From positions 436,001 through 500,000 of the forward strand of contig WPIO01000180.1 in the NCBI GenBank assembly GCA_009760855.2: DNA of 64,000 nt. Reading direction: 5' to 3'. The number at the start of each line of letters is the position of its first letter. The stretch's first letter is position 1. The notes beneath the pieces are model-generated. The model had not been told where the DNA came from and did not search any database. It saw only the letters and a program-made list of their open reading frames with translations. The DNA is from Cristatella mucedo (Eukaryota; Bryozoa; Phylactolaemata; Cristatellidae). A program made the position numbers and the translations under genes. This document shows positions 41,225 to 51,475 of the stretch, piece by piece.

Positions 41225-41253
<29 letters not shown>

Positions 41254-41516
41254 TTGCACTTGATAAAGCACCCTCAGAGAACTTAATCTCTTTCTAGGCG
41301 CTTTACATTTGCTGCAAAGTGATACGCAATAGAATAGTAAGTAAAATCATGCTTGAAAAACAAACAAAATGAATAACATGGTTAGGGGTTACATGCACTG
41401 GGTCAGCATGCAAATGTGGTTAGTGGCAGCATGAACAGTGTCAGCACGCATAAGCACATCGAGGACGAATCACAAGGACCCACTAAATGCTGTCCTAAAT
41501 AGGTATGTTTTTAAGT
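41225..41516 (-). mobile_element. L2-A LINE 3' end nested in L2-A
   Basis: A 5'-truncated insertion of about 290 bp with (ATT)n tail (41225-41252), hairpin and 3' UTR, in the same orientation as its host copy. The host sequence reads GGCCAGTT before it and TTAGCAGTGAG after it. Confidence 0.85.
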
Positions 41517-42084
41517 TTAGCAGTGAGTTGCAGAAGTCGAGACGAGATGTCACGAATGCATGGACCAACTTAGATGTAGTATCTTTATCTAAACAAGCCC
41601 GAATTTTAGCAATGTTATGAAGCTGAAAATAGGCGGATTTGACTGTGGAGCTGATATGGTCGTCTAACGAGAGGTCGCTTTGGAATATGACACCTAGATT
41701 TCGAGCTGATTCAACTGGAGATATGCTGGCAGAGCCAATTTTGTGAGACAGCCTTTCCAATCTCTGGATCACACTGGGTTTGCCCATAACTAGTAAGTTA
41801 GTTTTATCATCGTTAAGCTTTAGAAAATTTGCTGCCATCCATGTGCGGATGTCATCAATGCATGTAGCTAGTGAGTTTAGAGAATTTGAGGTGCTCGAAG
41901 GCTGGAAGGGATCAAAGCAAAGGTACAACTGAGTGTCATCTGCATAGAAGTGAAAGCCTAGATTGTGCTTGGCAATCACATCAGCAAGAGGCAGAGTATA
42001 AACCGTGAAAAGAACTGGACCTAGCACTGAGCCCTGAGGTACTCCATATTTCAGAGGTACTTCAGATGATCTTTGTCCATTCAC
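41470..42084 (-). pseudogene. L2-A reverse transcriptase palm and thumb (best preserved, 204 codons)
   Basis: Motifs: GVPQGSVLGPVLFTVYT at about residues 14-30, the catalytic YADD at 47-50 in FHFYADDTQLYLCF, FLKLNDDKTNLLVMG at 87-101, and LVHAFVTSRLDFCNSLL near the end. The frame then runs into the nested L2-A. It starts inside the RT and lacks the fingers, so it is a remnant, but the palm is intact. Confidence 0.75.
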
Positions 42085-42196
42085 GTCAATACTCTGGAGT
42101 CTCCCACTGAGATAGGACCTGAACCACTGCAGAGCAGTGCCAGTGATGCCCAGGCGAGATGAGAGGTGCTCTAGAAGAACTTTGTGATCAATGGTC

Positions 42197-42688
42197 CGAT
42201 ACTGTCAGATATGTGGGCCGACCCGATTGTGATCATCAGGTTTATCAATTTCTGAATCTTGCGTTTCCCATAACTAGTAATTCGGTTTTATTGTCATTTA
42301 ATTTAGGAAACTTTGCTGCTAATTCATGTGTTGACGTCATCAATACGTGCAGCAAAGGTGTGTAAATAATTGAACGTGCTCAAAGGCTGGTAGGGATCTC
42401 AGCGAAGGAAATGCTGAGTGTCATCTGCATAGAACTAAAAAACCTAGACTGTGGTTGGCGATCCCACCGGCAAGCGAGAGAACATAAACTGTGAACAGAA
42501 GCGGACCGAACACAGAGCTGCCTTGAGGTACCCTGCACTTAAGTGGTTCGTCGGACGAGCTTTTTCCGTTCACATCAGTACTCTGGAATATCCCACTTAA
42601 ATAGGACCTGGACCTTTGCAGTACAGCGCCAGTAATGCGTGGGTGAGATTGAAGAAGCTCAAGTAGTGAGTTACAGAAGTCGAGGCAT
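42197..42688 (-). mobile_element. L2 subfamily C fragment, reverse
   Basis: Reverse strand with the C-specific strings ATTTAGGAAACTTTGCTGC and TTATCAATTTCTGAATC. It covers the palm and thumb of RT in broken frames and ends at about 42688, against an L2-A tail. Confidence 0.65.
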
Positions 42689-42955
42689 GATAATAATAAT
42701 AATAATTCACTTGACAAAGCGCCCCAGAGAACTTAATCTATCTCTAGGCGTTTTACATTTGCTGCAAAGTGAAATGCAATTGAATGGTGGGTAAAACTCA
42801 TGCTTGAAAAAACAAACAAAATGAATAACATGGTTAGGAGTGACGTGCACAGGGTTAGCATGCGAATGTGGTTAGTGGCAGCATGCACAGTGTCAGCACG
42901 CATAAGCACATCAAGGATGAATCACACAGGGACCCGCTAAATGCTGACCTGATGA
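42689..42955 (-). mobile_element. L2-A LINE 3' end, reverse
   Basis: (ATT)n tail (42689-42706), hairpin with GCGCCCCAGAGAACTTAATC, then 3' UTR up to GGGACCCGCTAAATGCTG. About 265 bp, 5'-truncated. Confidence 0.8.
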
Positions 42956-42959
42956 TGTC

Positions 42960-43600
42960 ACACACACATGGACTATTTTTGATTTAGTTTCCCTGTCTAT
43001 GCTAGCCAGAATTTCTCTGGCAGTTGGCAGTCTTAACTTCGGTTCTGAGTTAGGCGTCTAGTGATAAGAATTTTTGGAATACGATACCTAGATTTCTTTC
43101 AAATATTATAGAAGATATTCTGGCAGAACCGATTTTAAGCATTTAGCTTTGACATTTCTAAGCCTCACTTCTTAGCTCATTGCCAGTAAGTTGGTTTATG
43201 GTTTAATCGTCTTAAAGGTTTCGATAGTTCGCGTATATGCAAGTGTGGGTGTCGACAATGCACGCAGCGAGGAGTTTGTGAGAACTTGAATGCTCAATGA
43301 CTCGGAGGGATCAAATCATAGGAGTTACTGATGGAGATACATTACATTACATAGGTATAGCTGTATCTTCTGCATATAGTCCTCAATTTTCCTTGGCGAT
43401 CACATCGGCAAGAGTGAAAGCATAAATTGTGAAAAACACCAGACTAAGCACACAGCCCAAAAGAGCCTCATACTTTAATTCGGATTGTCATCCTCGGATA
43501 GTCTTCGCAAGTTCTTATCGTTACTCTCGAGTATCCCACTGAGATAGGACCTAAAGCATTGCAATGCAGTGCCTGTGATGCCTGAGAGAGCTATGCTTGA
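42960..43600 (-). mobile_element. Diverged L2-like LINE fragment, reverse
   Basis: Reverse-strand RT region related to L2-A (GCGATCACATCGGCAAGAG, then CTCGAGTATCCCACTGAGAT). It is too diverged to be a typical member. A short L2-B 3' end sits inside at 43318-43355. Confidence 0.6.
43318..43355 (+). mobile_element. L2-B 3' end stub (about 35 bp)
   Basis: GGAGTTACTGATGGAGATAC followed by ATTACATTACAT, the L2-B terminal block and tail, inside another LINE. It would be an extremely 5'-truncated insertion. Confidence 0.6.
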
Positions 43601-44735
43601 GATTTTTGGCTAGCCCTTAATAGGAATCGCGAAGGCTTCTACAATAACTGTCGTTGTTAGCTCTTCCAACACGTTTGGCCCTTTAATCTTAGCTGGTAGA
43701 TCTGTAAGGGCATTGAAATACTGGTTGCTAAAAAACTTCAGATGGTTTGAATAGCCGAAGCTGGCGTTCACACTATGAACTCTCCTCATTACTGAGGCCG
43801 ACTTTCCTCCTAGTTACAGCGTTTACATAACAGGTCCAGCCGACATTGATTGCCGAATTAGTTCTGCCCTCAACTCCCTGCTCTAATGTCAGAGGCTGGT
43901 TCGTAAAAAGGATTCCTCAGAAAGCCGCCAAGGCAACTCTTGCAGAATATGAGTATTCTGCTGCAGTTATCATTGTAGACAATTATGAGAAGTATACACA
44001 GGAAAAGTATATAAGCATACAAGACACGTTTTTCAGAAAAATGTATACTGCTAAGTCGCGTGTGCTGTTAAAGGTGCGTCAGTGCATTCCATGAACAGGC
44101 GAGACGCCTCTTCTGAGTATAAGGTGATGAAGAGGAGTCTGCAACGCATAAATATTACATGCTCGGGGACTTGCCCTAAAAGCATCGATATAATTAGAAC
44201 GTAAGAACGCCAGTCATTGTTATTTTGGCCAAGGGGTGTTTTTGACGACCCCCACGTTCGGATTGGTCTGCTGGTACAACTAGAAGGCATACGTTCTTAA
44301 GCCCCTTTAGCTAACAAGCTGGCCACTGACTACGCTAACTGCAAGATACTGAAGGATAACTTTCCGGCTCATAACCATCTGCTCATGACAACTTCCGATG
44401 CTACAAATATGCGAAACATTATCACTTCGTGTATGCAACACTAAACCTAATAATGTACTGACTACCATGAGCGCTCAGGTAAGTGATTGTCAGGTCTTCC
44501 AGTTTCAGGCCAAATATCGAAGTTAGGGGTGTTTATAAAGCCCACGCTATAAGGGAATCTTACACTGTGGGACTACACTGCCTTAAGCACTTATCAGCCT
44601 TAATATAGAGTGATCGGAATTAAGTAATACTCGTAACAGGCTAGCACGTTTAGGCGTAAGGCATGGTGTTTCTCGGAGCTTTTGAAATACCGTGAGTTGG
44701 TCTGTACATCTCATAAATCATTAAAGTATATCCGT
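43601..44735. other. Unassigned stretch with two overlapping open frames
   Basis: A plus-strand frame at 43846-44094 contains QKAAKATLAEYEYSAAVIIV. A minus-strand frame at 44051-44290 contains TPLGQNNNDWRSYVLII, then LLGQVPEHVIFMRCRLLFI. The minus frame looks more protein-like, but I do not recognise it. GAACGTAAGAACGCCAGTC and the reverse-related AGAAGGCATACGTTCTTAAG flank the region 44200-44300. Confidence 0.3.
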
Positions 44736-45400
44736 CGTTCTGTATTGGAGTGGTACAAGTACATATGCACTACTGGGTGTCATCTACGTAAAATGAAAGA
44801 TGAGTGTGCTTGGCGATTCCATCGGTAGGAGGGCGAGTGTATATTTTGATTGTCAAGTAGACCCAGAAAAGTTCCCAGAGATACCCATATTCTTAATTCT
44901 CCTCGAATGACTTTTCCACATCAAAATCGGAATTCTGAAGTCTCCCACTTAGAGATATGACCTAAACCACTGCAGTGAAGAGTATTTCCAGGTGAGAGTA
45001 CGAGACTACAGACACTCATGAAGGACTCGGCGATCAATATAGGCAAAATAATTTAATCCAAAAAAATTATATATATATATATAATCAAAATAATCAAATA
45101 ATCAAAATGTAATCAAATCTATAATCTAATATAATAATATTATTACTATATAATTATTAATAATATAATGATACAATAATATTATTATCTGTAAATCGAC
45201 AATCAAAAGCTGCCGAAAGATCAAGCAAAGCAACCTAGCAATCAATGGAAAGGACGCAACCGAAATATTAAGCCAAATGAACAAAGAGACTCTACCAAAG
45301 TCTACATTCCTAAGAAAGATGTTTTATATTTTGCAATAAGGTTGATTCCATTACTTTATGAGCTCAAAATGTCTCACCGGAACTTGATTGCTAGTTTTGA
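44736..45400 (-). mobile_element. Diverged L2-like LINE fragment with an AT-rich interruption
   Basis: Two RT-region pieces (about 44736-45055 and 45190-45400) read on the minus strand, including GAAGTCTCCCACTTAGAG and AGCTGCCGAAAGATCAAGC. They are separated by an A/T-only block at 45056-45190 with TAATATAATAATATTATTA-type palindromes. Confidence 0.5.
45056..45190. repeat. A/T-rich simple repeat
   Basis: About 130 bases, almost without G or C, containing (TA)n and AATAATATTATT palindromes. Confidence 0.85.
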
Positions 45401-45535
45401 AATTTTTATATAACTGTGTATCCGGTCGTTCACTACAGTTTCAGTATCTTTAATACGGAAAGGGAGTAGCGACACCAAGCGAAAAATGCTTAAGCTCTGC
45501 TATTCTACCGATGCCTTTTTAGAGTGCCTCCTAGC

Positions 45536-45675
45536 AATGTAATGTATCTCCGTCTGTAACTCCACAAAATCATAAAGACCATGTGGGTGTGACGCAGGAG
45601 AGTTTTGTACAGGACTGCTCAGGACCGCTGAAAAATATATACCATAGTCAGCAACAGCCTCCTCATATGTCAAAA
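45536..45675 (-). mobile_element. L2-B LINE 3' end, reverse
   Basis: Starts with the tail and terminal block (AATGTAATGTATCTCCGTC, TGTAACTCC) and continues into the 3' part of L2-B with an internal deletion. Confidence 0.75.
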
Positions 45676-45679
45676 TTCA

Positions 45680-46495
45680 AACCTAGCTACTAGGCTCAAG
45701 TCTGGTTTTAGAGCTAATCACTCTACAGAGTAAGCATTGCTTCGGATATATAATGACCTTCTTAAGTGAATGAGGTAGAGTCACGTTGCTTATTTATCTA
45801 GCCCATTCGGCCGCTTTTGGTACTATCGTTCACCAAGTTCTTCTCGAGCTCCTCTGATCTCGCCTAGGCATCACTGCTACTGCAGTGAAATGGTTTAGGT
45901 TCTATCTCAGTGGGAGACTCCTGAGTATTGATGTGAATGGACAACGATCATCAGATGAACCACTGAGGTATAGGGTAGCTCATGGCTCTGAGCTTGTTCC
46001 GGTTCTTTTCACGGCCAACATTCTCCCTCTTACCGACGTGTAACTCACTGCTCGCTGGTCTACTGGCCTGTGCAATCAGGTGTTGAGAGTTAAAGAAAAA
46101 TCTGCAGCTACGCCTGTCAGTCTCGAGCTTTGCAGTTGACACAGCACATAACGTCGAGCCGACCTGCATTGTCTCGCAGCCAGCAATGCCTTAACTTCAA
46201 GGTTTTGTCATTCACTATTAGATCTATTGGTTCTTTGGCTCCAGCCGATCTATCAGACCTACTATCTCACAAGGCTAAGCGTCGTACCACCTGCTTTTTG
46301 CAAATCTGACCTCGTAAGCGCCTCAAATCCTTTGGCGACAGTGCCTTTAGCTTGCATGCTCCCAAAGCATGGAACTCACTTCCGACTGGGATGACATCTT
46401 CTGACTTAACCACATTTACAAGAGAAGCTAAAAAGGATTTATTTATAACAGCAATAATAGGTCCATGGGATTTCTTTTTCGGTGCCCAAAGAAAA
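45680..46495 (+). mobile_element. L2-A LINE fragment, internally deleted
   Basis: A plus-strand RT start (AGTCTGGTTTTAGAGCTAATC) to the palm side (46030) is joined directly to the C-terminal region (CTCACTGCTCGCTGGTCTAC, 46045 onward). The palm and thumb are missing. It ends before the 3' UTR. Confidence 0.75.
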
Positions 46496-46504
46496 ATGCA
46501 AAAT

Positions 46505-46550
46505 ATAAATCCTAGCTGATTAAAAAGCCTCTTTTGTAATATAGTGGAAT
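46505..46550 (-). mobile_element. SINE-1 fragment, 3' end
   Basis: ATAAATCCTAGCTGATTAAA, then AGCCTCTTTTGTAATATAG, the reverse of the SINE-1 3' end. Only about 45 bp. Confidence 0.6.
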
Positions 46551-47835
46551 TTAATATAATGTATCTCCGTGTGTAACTCCACAAAGTCATAAAGACCATG
46601 TGGGTGTTACGCAGGAGAGTTTTGTATAGTACACTCACGACCTAAGCGGCTTTCGGTACGCATTCTGTAGCCAACAGACTTCATCTCACACAACAAAGAG
46701 AAAGTAGGAAGCATAGTTGAGTCAGGAGAGCAGTTGGTAGTGAGTAGCATAGAAGTAGCAGCGCAGGACCGCTGAAAAGGATGTGCCATAGTCGGCAGTA
46801 GGAGAGTAGTTGTCTTTGCGTAAGAATTGTTGAAGAGAGTTCCACAGTCTAGGACCTGCAGCGCTAAAGCTTCTGTTGCCAACTGTCTTTAAGCAGAGGA
46901 ATGGGATAGCTAATTTATTGTCCACACAGGACCTGAGGGCGCGAACAGGCTGAAACTGATTCAGCAGTTCAGCTACCTACGAAGGAGCCAAGCCGTGGCA
47001 GGCCTTGTGGGTCGGCATAGGAACTTTGCTCTGTATCCGTTGCTCAACCGGCAACCATCCTAGCTCTTTCAGCAAAGGAGATACGTGCTCAAAGCAGTCT
47101 TCTGATTGAAGCCTTTGAAATTGAGGCAGCTGTTGAACACGACACCTAAATTTCGAGCACGTGGGGATGGTCGCACAATAGCATAACCTATTAGAACGGC
47201 AAAGCCTTTTAATCCAGCCATGCTTAGGGTGTCCTATGAGCAGCAGTTCAGTGTTATCATCATTTAATTTCAGGAAGTTTTCCGACATCCATGATCAAGT
47301 ATCGGCAAGGCAAACATTCAGTTTCTCAGTTGCCTCAGCAGATTCCGACGGTTTGAATGACGAGTACCACTGAGTATCGTCAGCATAGAAGTGATATCCT
47401 ATTTAATGTGCCTTAATCACTTTTCCCAGAGGTTGTGTATCAATAGAGAACAGCAAGGGACTGATAACAGACCCTTGAGGGACTCTACAGGTGACCCTTT
47501 TCGTGTCTAAGACCTGAACCCAGCACGACACTGATCAAACACGATCAGACAAGTATGATTTAAACCACGCCAATGCTTCGTCTGCCAGACCTATCGCTAT
47601 TCTCAATCGTTCAAGCTGAACTTCGTGATCAATGGTGTCAAAGGCAGCAGACAGATCTAGCAGAGCTAAGGCAGTGACATTCCCGTCGTCGTTGTCACGT
47701 AGAATGTTAATGTTAACACGGAGGAGAGCAGTTTCAGTGGAGTGCTGCCTCTTGAACCTTGATTGAAATGTTTGTGACATTCCATTATTTTCAATATGTT
47801 CAACCAGCTGCTTAGCAACAATTCTTTCAAGAATC
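46551..47835 (-). mobile_element. L2-B LINE, 3' 1.3 kb, reverse
   Basis: The minus strand runs from RT (47535-47780: FKRQHSTETALLRV, then LALLDLSAAFDTIDHEVQLE) to the terminal block AATGTATCTCCGTGTGTAACTC at 46557. The frame is broken several times. Confidence 0.8.
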
Positions 47836-47839
47836 TTGT

Positions 47840-47882
47840 AGCGGTTGAAGAGCCTTTACGGCAATCACCACTGCTTGCATAT
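47840..47882 (-). mobile_element. SINE-1 fragment, internal part
   Basis: GAAGAGCCTTTACGGCAATC and ACCACTGCTTGCA, the reverse of the SINE-1 hairpin region, between an L2-B and an L2-A piece. Confidence 0.55.
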
Positions 47883-48085
47883 TCATGCAGACACTGGGCA
47901 TGCTGCCACTTACAGTATTTGCATTCCGGCCCTTTGCATGTCACTTCTACCCTTGTTGTGCTTGTAGTCATTGAGTATGCTACCACTAGTCATTCGCCCA
48001 AGCTTCCTTCGGAGGATATTGAGAGTGCCTAGAGTGAGTGAGATAAACTTCTGAAACTATGCAAAGTATTAATATTATTATTTTA
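47883..48085 (+). mobile_element. L2-A variant 3' end
   Basis: GGGCATGCTGCCACTTACAG, a variant middle (GTCATTGAGTATGCTACCAC) and a degraded hairpin (GAGTGCCTAGAGTGAGTGAG) with an ATT tail. Confidence 0.7.
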
Positions 48086-48467
48086 GAGGGATGGAAGGAA
48101 TAAGGAACCTTGGAATATTAAACACTGTCTAAAATACAGCAACGCAAGCGACACGTTGAATCAGATCTGACCAAACACCAGCCCTAGTGTGGCGCATACA
48201 TAGGTATGTCGATAAACCAAGAAATAAGATTTCATTGCCAGTATCACAATATGCTGTAAACATACATAAATACAATAACATCGTGCTATGTCGGTGCATC
48301 GGGAAACTCGTTGTATTCCAGTAGCGTGACAAGCGCAAAACTTGCACAGCTAATGCAAGCACAAAATATGTCATCACGATCACTAATATCATTAAAAATA
48401 TCACAGGATGGGAGATATGCACTCATAGATCCTTTCAAGCTAGGATTCAGCACGATGCTATACATAC
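48086..48467. other. Unassigned intron sequence
   Basis: Intron between the fifth and sixth visible SSUH2-like exons. A minus-strand string near 48350 reads CKFCACHATG and looks zinc-finger-like, but it lies 3' of the exon and no consistent phase was found. Confidence 0.4.
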
Positions 48468-48560
48468 CAATCTACGATCAGTGCCACGTAGCACTTCAGC
48501 CAGCGGAAGCCCGTACACGTCTTGCATGTTACACGGCCAGTCGCAGAGCAGTTAGAACAT
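48468..48560 (-). CDS. SSUH2: SSUH2-like, fifth visible exon (end of CxxC ladder)
   Basis: 93 nt. The 3' splice site is ATGCCGCTGTAG and the donor is GATTG|GTATGTATAG. The first base completes an Arg codon; the last two bases TG are completed to Trp by the next exon. It encodes CSNCSATGRVTCKTCTG, then FRWLKCYVALIVD. The two CxxC pairs followed by a hydrophobic beta-like segment ending in Trp match the join between the zinc-like ladder and the C-terminal domain of SSUH2. It is found only by phase and motif because it is too short to stand out as an open frame. Confidence 0.85.
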
Positions 48561-48769
48561 CTACAGCGGCATTTAAGTGATCAAGTACTGTCGTGCAGCA
48601 ATCGACGGAAGATATAACTTACTAGCCATCGCAAGGCCAGTATTTAGTCTAAAAGAAACTTAGGAGTTCTTGTAGTTGAAGTATGCTTTACTCTGGTGAT
48701 TAGTTTATAAATACTCAGATGCACTGCCAAAGCCTCTTAAGGATAAATGCCCTAGAAATAGCATAGAAT

Positions 48770-48845
48770 AGAGTGAGTTCCTGGCTATGGGAGCATGCGA
48801 ACTAAATGCACGGTCTCCAAAGGATTTCAGGTTTGTAAGAGGTAT
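48770..48845 (-). mobile_element. L2-A LINE fragment, reverse
   Basis: GGGAGCATGCGAACTAAATG, then CACGGTCTCCAAAGGATTTC, part of the L2-A C-terminus, directly before an L2-B 3' end. Confidence 0.65.
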
Positions 48846-48847
48846 AG

Positions 48848-51075
48848 GAATGCAATGTATCTCCGTCTGTAACTCCATAAAGTCGTAAAGACCATGTGGG
48901 TGTTACGCAGATGTGTTTTGTATAGCGCACTCACAGCCTAAGCGGCTTTCGGGACGCATTCGGTAGCCAACAGACTTCGTCTCACGCAACAAAGAGAAAG
49001 TGGGAAGCATAGCAGAGTTAGGAGAGCAGTTGAGGTAGTGAGTAGCATAGAAGTAGCAGTTCAGGATCGCTGAAAAAGATGCGCCATAGTCGGCAGTAGG
49101 AGAGTAGTTGTCGTTGCTTAAGAATTGTGGAAGCGAGTTCCACAGTCTTGGACCTGCAGCGCTAAAGCTTCTGTCGCCAACTGTCTTTAAGCGGAGGAAT
49201 GGGACAGCTAATGTATTGTCCACACTGGACCTGAGGGCGCGAACAGGCTGAAACTGATGCAGCAGTTCAGCTAGGTACAAAGGAGCCTAGACGTGGCGGG
49301 CCTTGTGGGTCAGCCTAAGAAGTTTGCTCTATATCCTTTGCTCAACCGGCAACCATCCTAGCTCTTTCAGAAAAGGAGACACGTGCTCAAACCGCTGGGA
49401 CTTGAAAGACTAGCCATGCAGCCATATTCATTGTCCGTTGCAGTGGCATAATAACTTTCTTTGGCAGCCAAGCTAAAAGGGAATAACAATAATCAAGCCG
49501 AGACAGAACTAAAGAGCTAGTTGGTAAATTTTTTACAAGCCACTTTGAGAGACAGCTACTAATCTTGGATAGGGATCGGATGTGATGGCTAGCTGTAGAA
49601 GCAGTCTTCTAAATTAAGCTTTTGAAATTGAGGCAGCTGTCGAACACGACAACTAAATTTCGAGCACGTTGTGATGGTCGCACAATAGCATCACCCATTA
49701 GAAAAGCAAAGCCTTTTAATCCAGCCCCACGCTTAGGGTGTCCTATGAGCAGCAGTTCGGTTTTATCGTCATTTAATTTCAGGAGGTTTTCCGATATCTA
49801 GGATCAAATATCGACAAGGCAAGCATTCAGTTTCTCAGTTGCCACAGCAGATTCCGACGGTTTCAATGACAAATACAACTGAGTATCGTCAGCATAGAAG
49901 TGATATCCTATTCCATGTGCCTTAATCACTTTTCCCAAAGGTTGTATATAAATGGAGAACTGCAAGGGACTGAGTATAGATCCTTGAGAGACTCCACAGG
50001 TGACCCTTTTCGTGTCTGAGACCTGACCCCCACACGACACGGATTGAACACGATCAGACAAGTAGGATTTAAACCACACCAGTGCTTCGTCTGCCTGACC
50101 GATCGTTGTTCTCGATCGTTCAAGCAGAACTTCGTGATCAATGGTGTCGAAGGCAGCAGACAGATCTAGCAGAGCTAGGGAAGTGACATTCCGGTCGTCG
50201 CTGCCACGTAGAATGTCATTGGTAACACCGAGGAGAGCAGTTTCAGTGGAGTGCTGCCTCTTGAACCCTGATTGAAATGTCTCTGACATTCCATTATTTT
50301 CAATAAAATCAACCAGCTGCTTAGCAAACATTTTTCAGGATTATTTTATAAGAACGAAGAAGGGAAACTGGACGATAGTTTGCTAGTAACTCTGTGTCTA
50401 ATCCAGGCTTTTTAAGAATAGGTCTAACGATTGCCGATTTAAAGGACTTGGGGACGACCCCTCTTCCCGAAGAAGCATTAAAAATCTTGGTTATGGCAGG
50501 GCTAAGTTGGTCTGCTAGAGAAGACCGCAGAGATGAAGGTATAGGGTCTTCAGGAGACGATTTCTTTTTGCTAGACCTTATTAAGGCAGCCATATCGCAT
50601 GCAGAAACATCGAAAAACCTTTTAAGGTCACAGGTTGAGGAACGGCGATTGCTTTGGTCGTACGGGGCGTAATGGAGGCACGAATGTGCACAATTTTTTC
50701 AGTAAAGAAGGCTGAAAACCTTTCGGCTTAGCCGGTAATAACTGGGGAGTCAGACCTCACAGCATCGGCCAGTAAATGGTTTACTATCTTGTAAATCTGT
50801 TTAGTATCCGACTGGCAGGAATTCAGCTTTCTAATGAAAAAAAATGCCCTGGTTTTTTAAGCTTTCGGGTGTAAACTCGAAGGAAGTCTTTAAAATTGAG
50901 TAGATCAGGCTCAGACCCTGATTTCTTGAAGCGACGTTCTAGCCTGCGCTTAAACTGTGCATCTTAAGGAGTTTTTTTTTAAATTGAAAGGAATATCCAC
51001 GACATTGAACATGGATAGAGCGAAAGGGAGCATTTTTGTCAAGGGCACTCCTGAGTGTCATGTTCATCGCATCAG
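48848..51075 (-). mobile_element. L2-B LINE, 3' 2.2 kb, reverse
   Basis: The minus strand runs from the end of the endonuclease-RT linker (51070) through RT to the terminal block GCAATGTATCTCCGTC at 48850. It is the best preserved L2-B copy. The 175-codon RT frame is described separately. Confidence 0.85.
49804..50331 (-). pseudogene. L2-B reverse transcriptase core (175 codons open)
   Basis: Residues 55-66 LDLSAAFDTIDH (first catalytic Asp), 115-122 SQGSILSP and 146-149 YADD within FYADDTQLYLS. The palm is intact. The frame begins after the fingers and ends before the thumb. The preceding block (50321-50593, minus) is in another frame. It would not make a full enzyme. Confidence 0.8.
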
Positions 51076-51475
51076 TGAGGGTAAACTGTTGGCTTCCAAA
51101 AAGCGAGTGGTAAGATGCTTGGCCTGGTGGGGGAATAGATCTGAGGGATAGGCTGGAGCCGAAGGATGAAGTGACCTAAAAGTAGGCGTCAAAACCTTTA
51201 AGTAGATCCGTTGCTTGACTGGTAGCCAGTGCAGGTCGGTGAGAAGTGATGTGACGTTGCAACTGCGAAGCTCACGACAGACAAGCCTAGCTGCAGAGTT
51301 TCGCACCAGCTGCAATCGCCTGATTGCACATGCCGGTTGGCCAGAAAGCAGTGTGTTACTGAAGTCAAGGCAGGATGTCACAAATGCATGGACCAACTTA
51401 GACGCGGTATCCTTATCTAAACATACCCGAATTTTAGCAATGCTATTTAGCTGAAAGTAGGCAGACTTAGAACTA
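51076..51475 (-). mobile_element. L2-A LINE fragment, C-terminal region, reverse
   Basis: The reverse strand matches L2-A with a 140-codon open stretch (51064-51486): SAYFQLNSIAKIRVCLDKDT, then LVHAFVTSCLDF, then LHWLPVKQRIYLK. No 3' tail. It is joined to L2-B. Confidence 0.75.

Larger units (their letters stand above)
40559..42196 (-). mobile_element. L2-A LINE, 3' 1.3 kb, reverse, split by another L2-A
   Basis: Two pieces of one copy, 40559-41224 and 41517-42196, with a second L2-A 3' end (41225-41516) between them. The copy runs from RT (DTIDH side at 42196) to the hairpin and tail at 40565. The frame at 41470-42084 is open for 204 codons with a good palm. Confidence 0.85.

Noticed and set aside
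48320-48360. Zinc-finger-like string CKFCACHATG on the minus strand as a further SSUH2-like exon
   Set aside because: It lies after the 48468-48560 exon, which joins the exon at 39039 in perfect phase through a split Trp codon. The string has no matching donor or phase.
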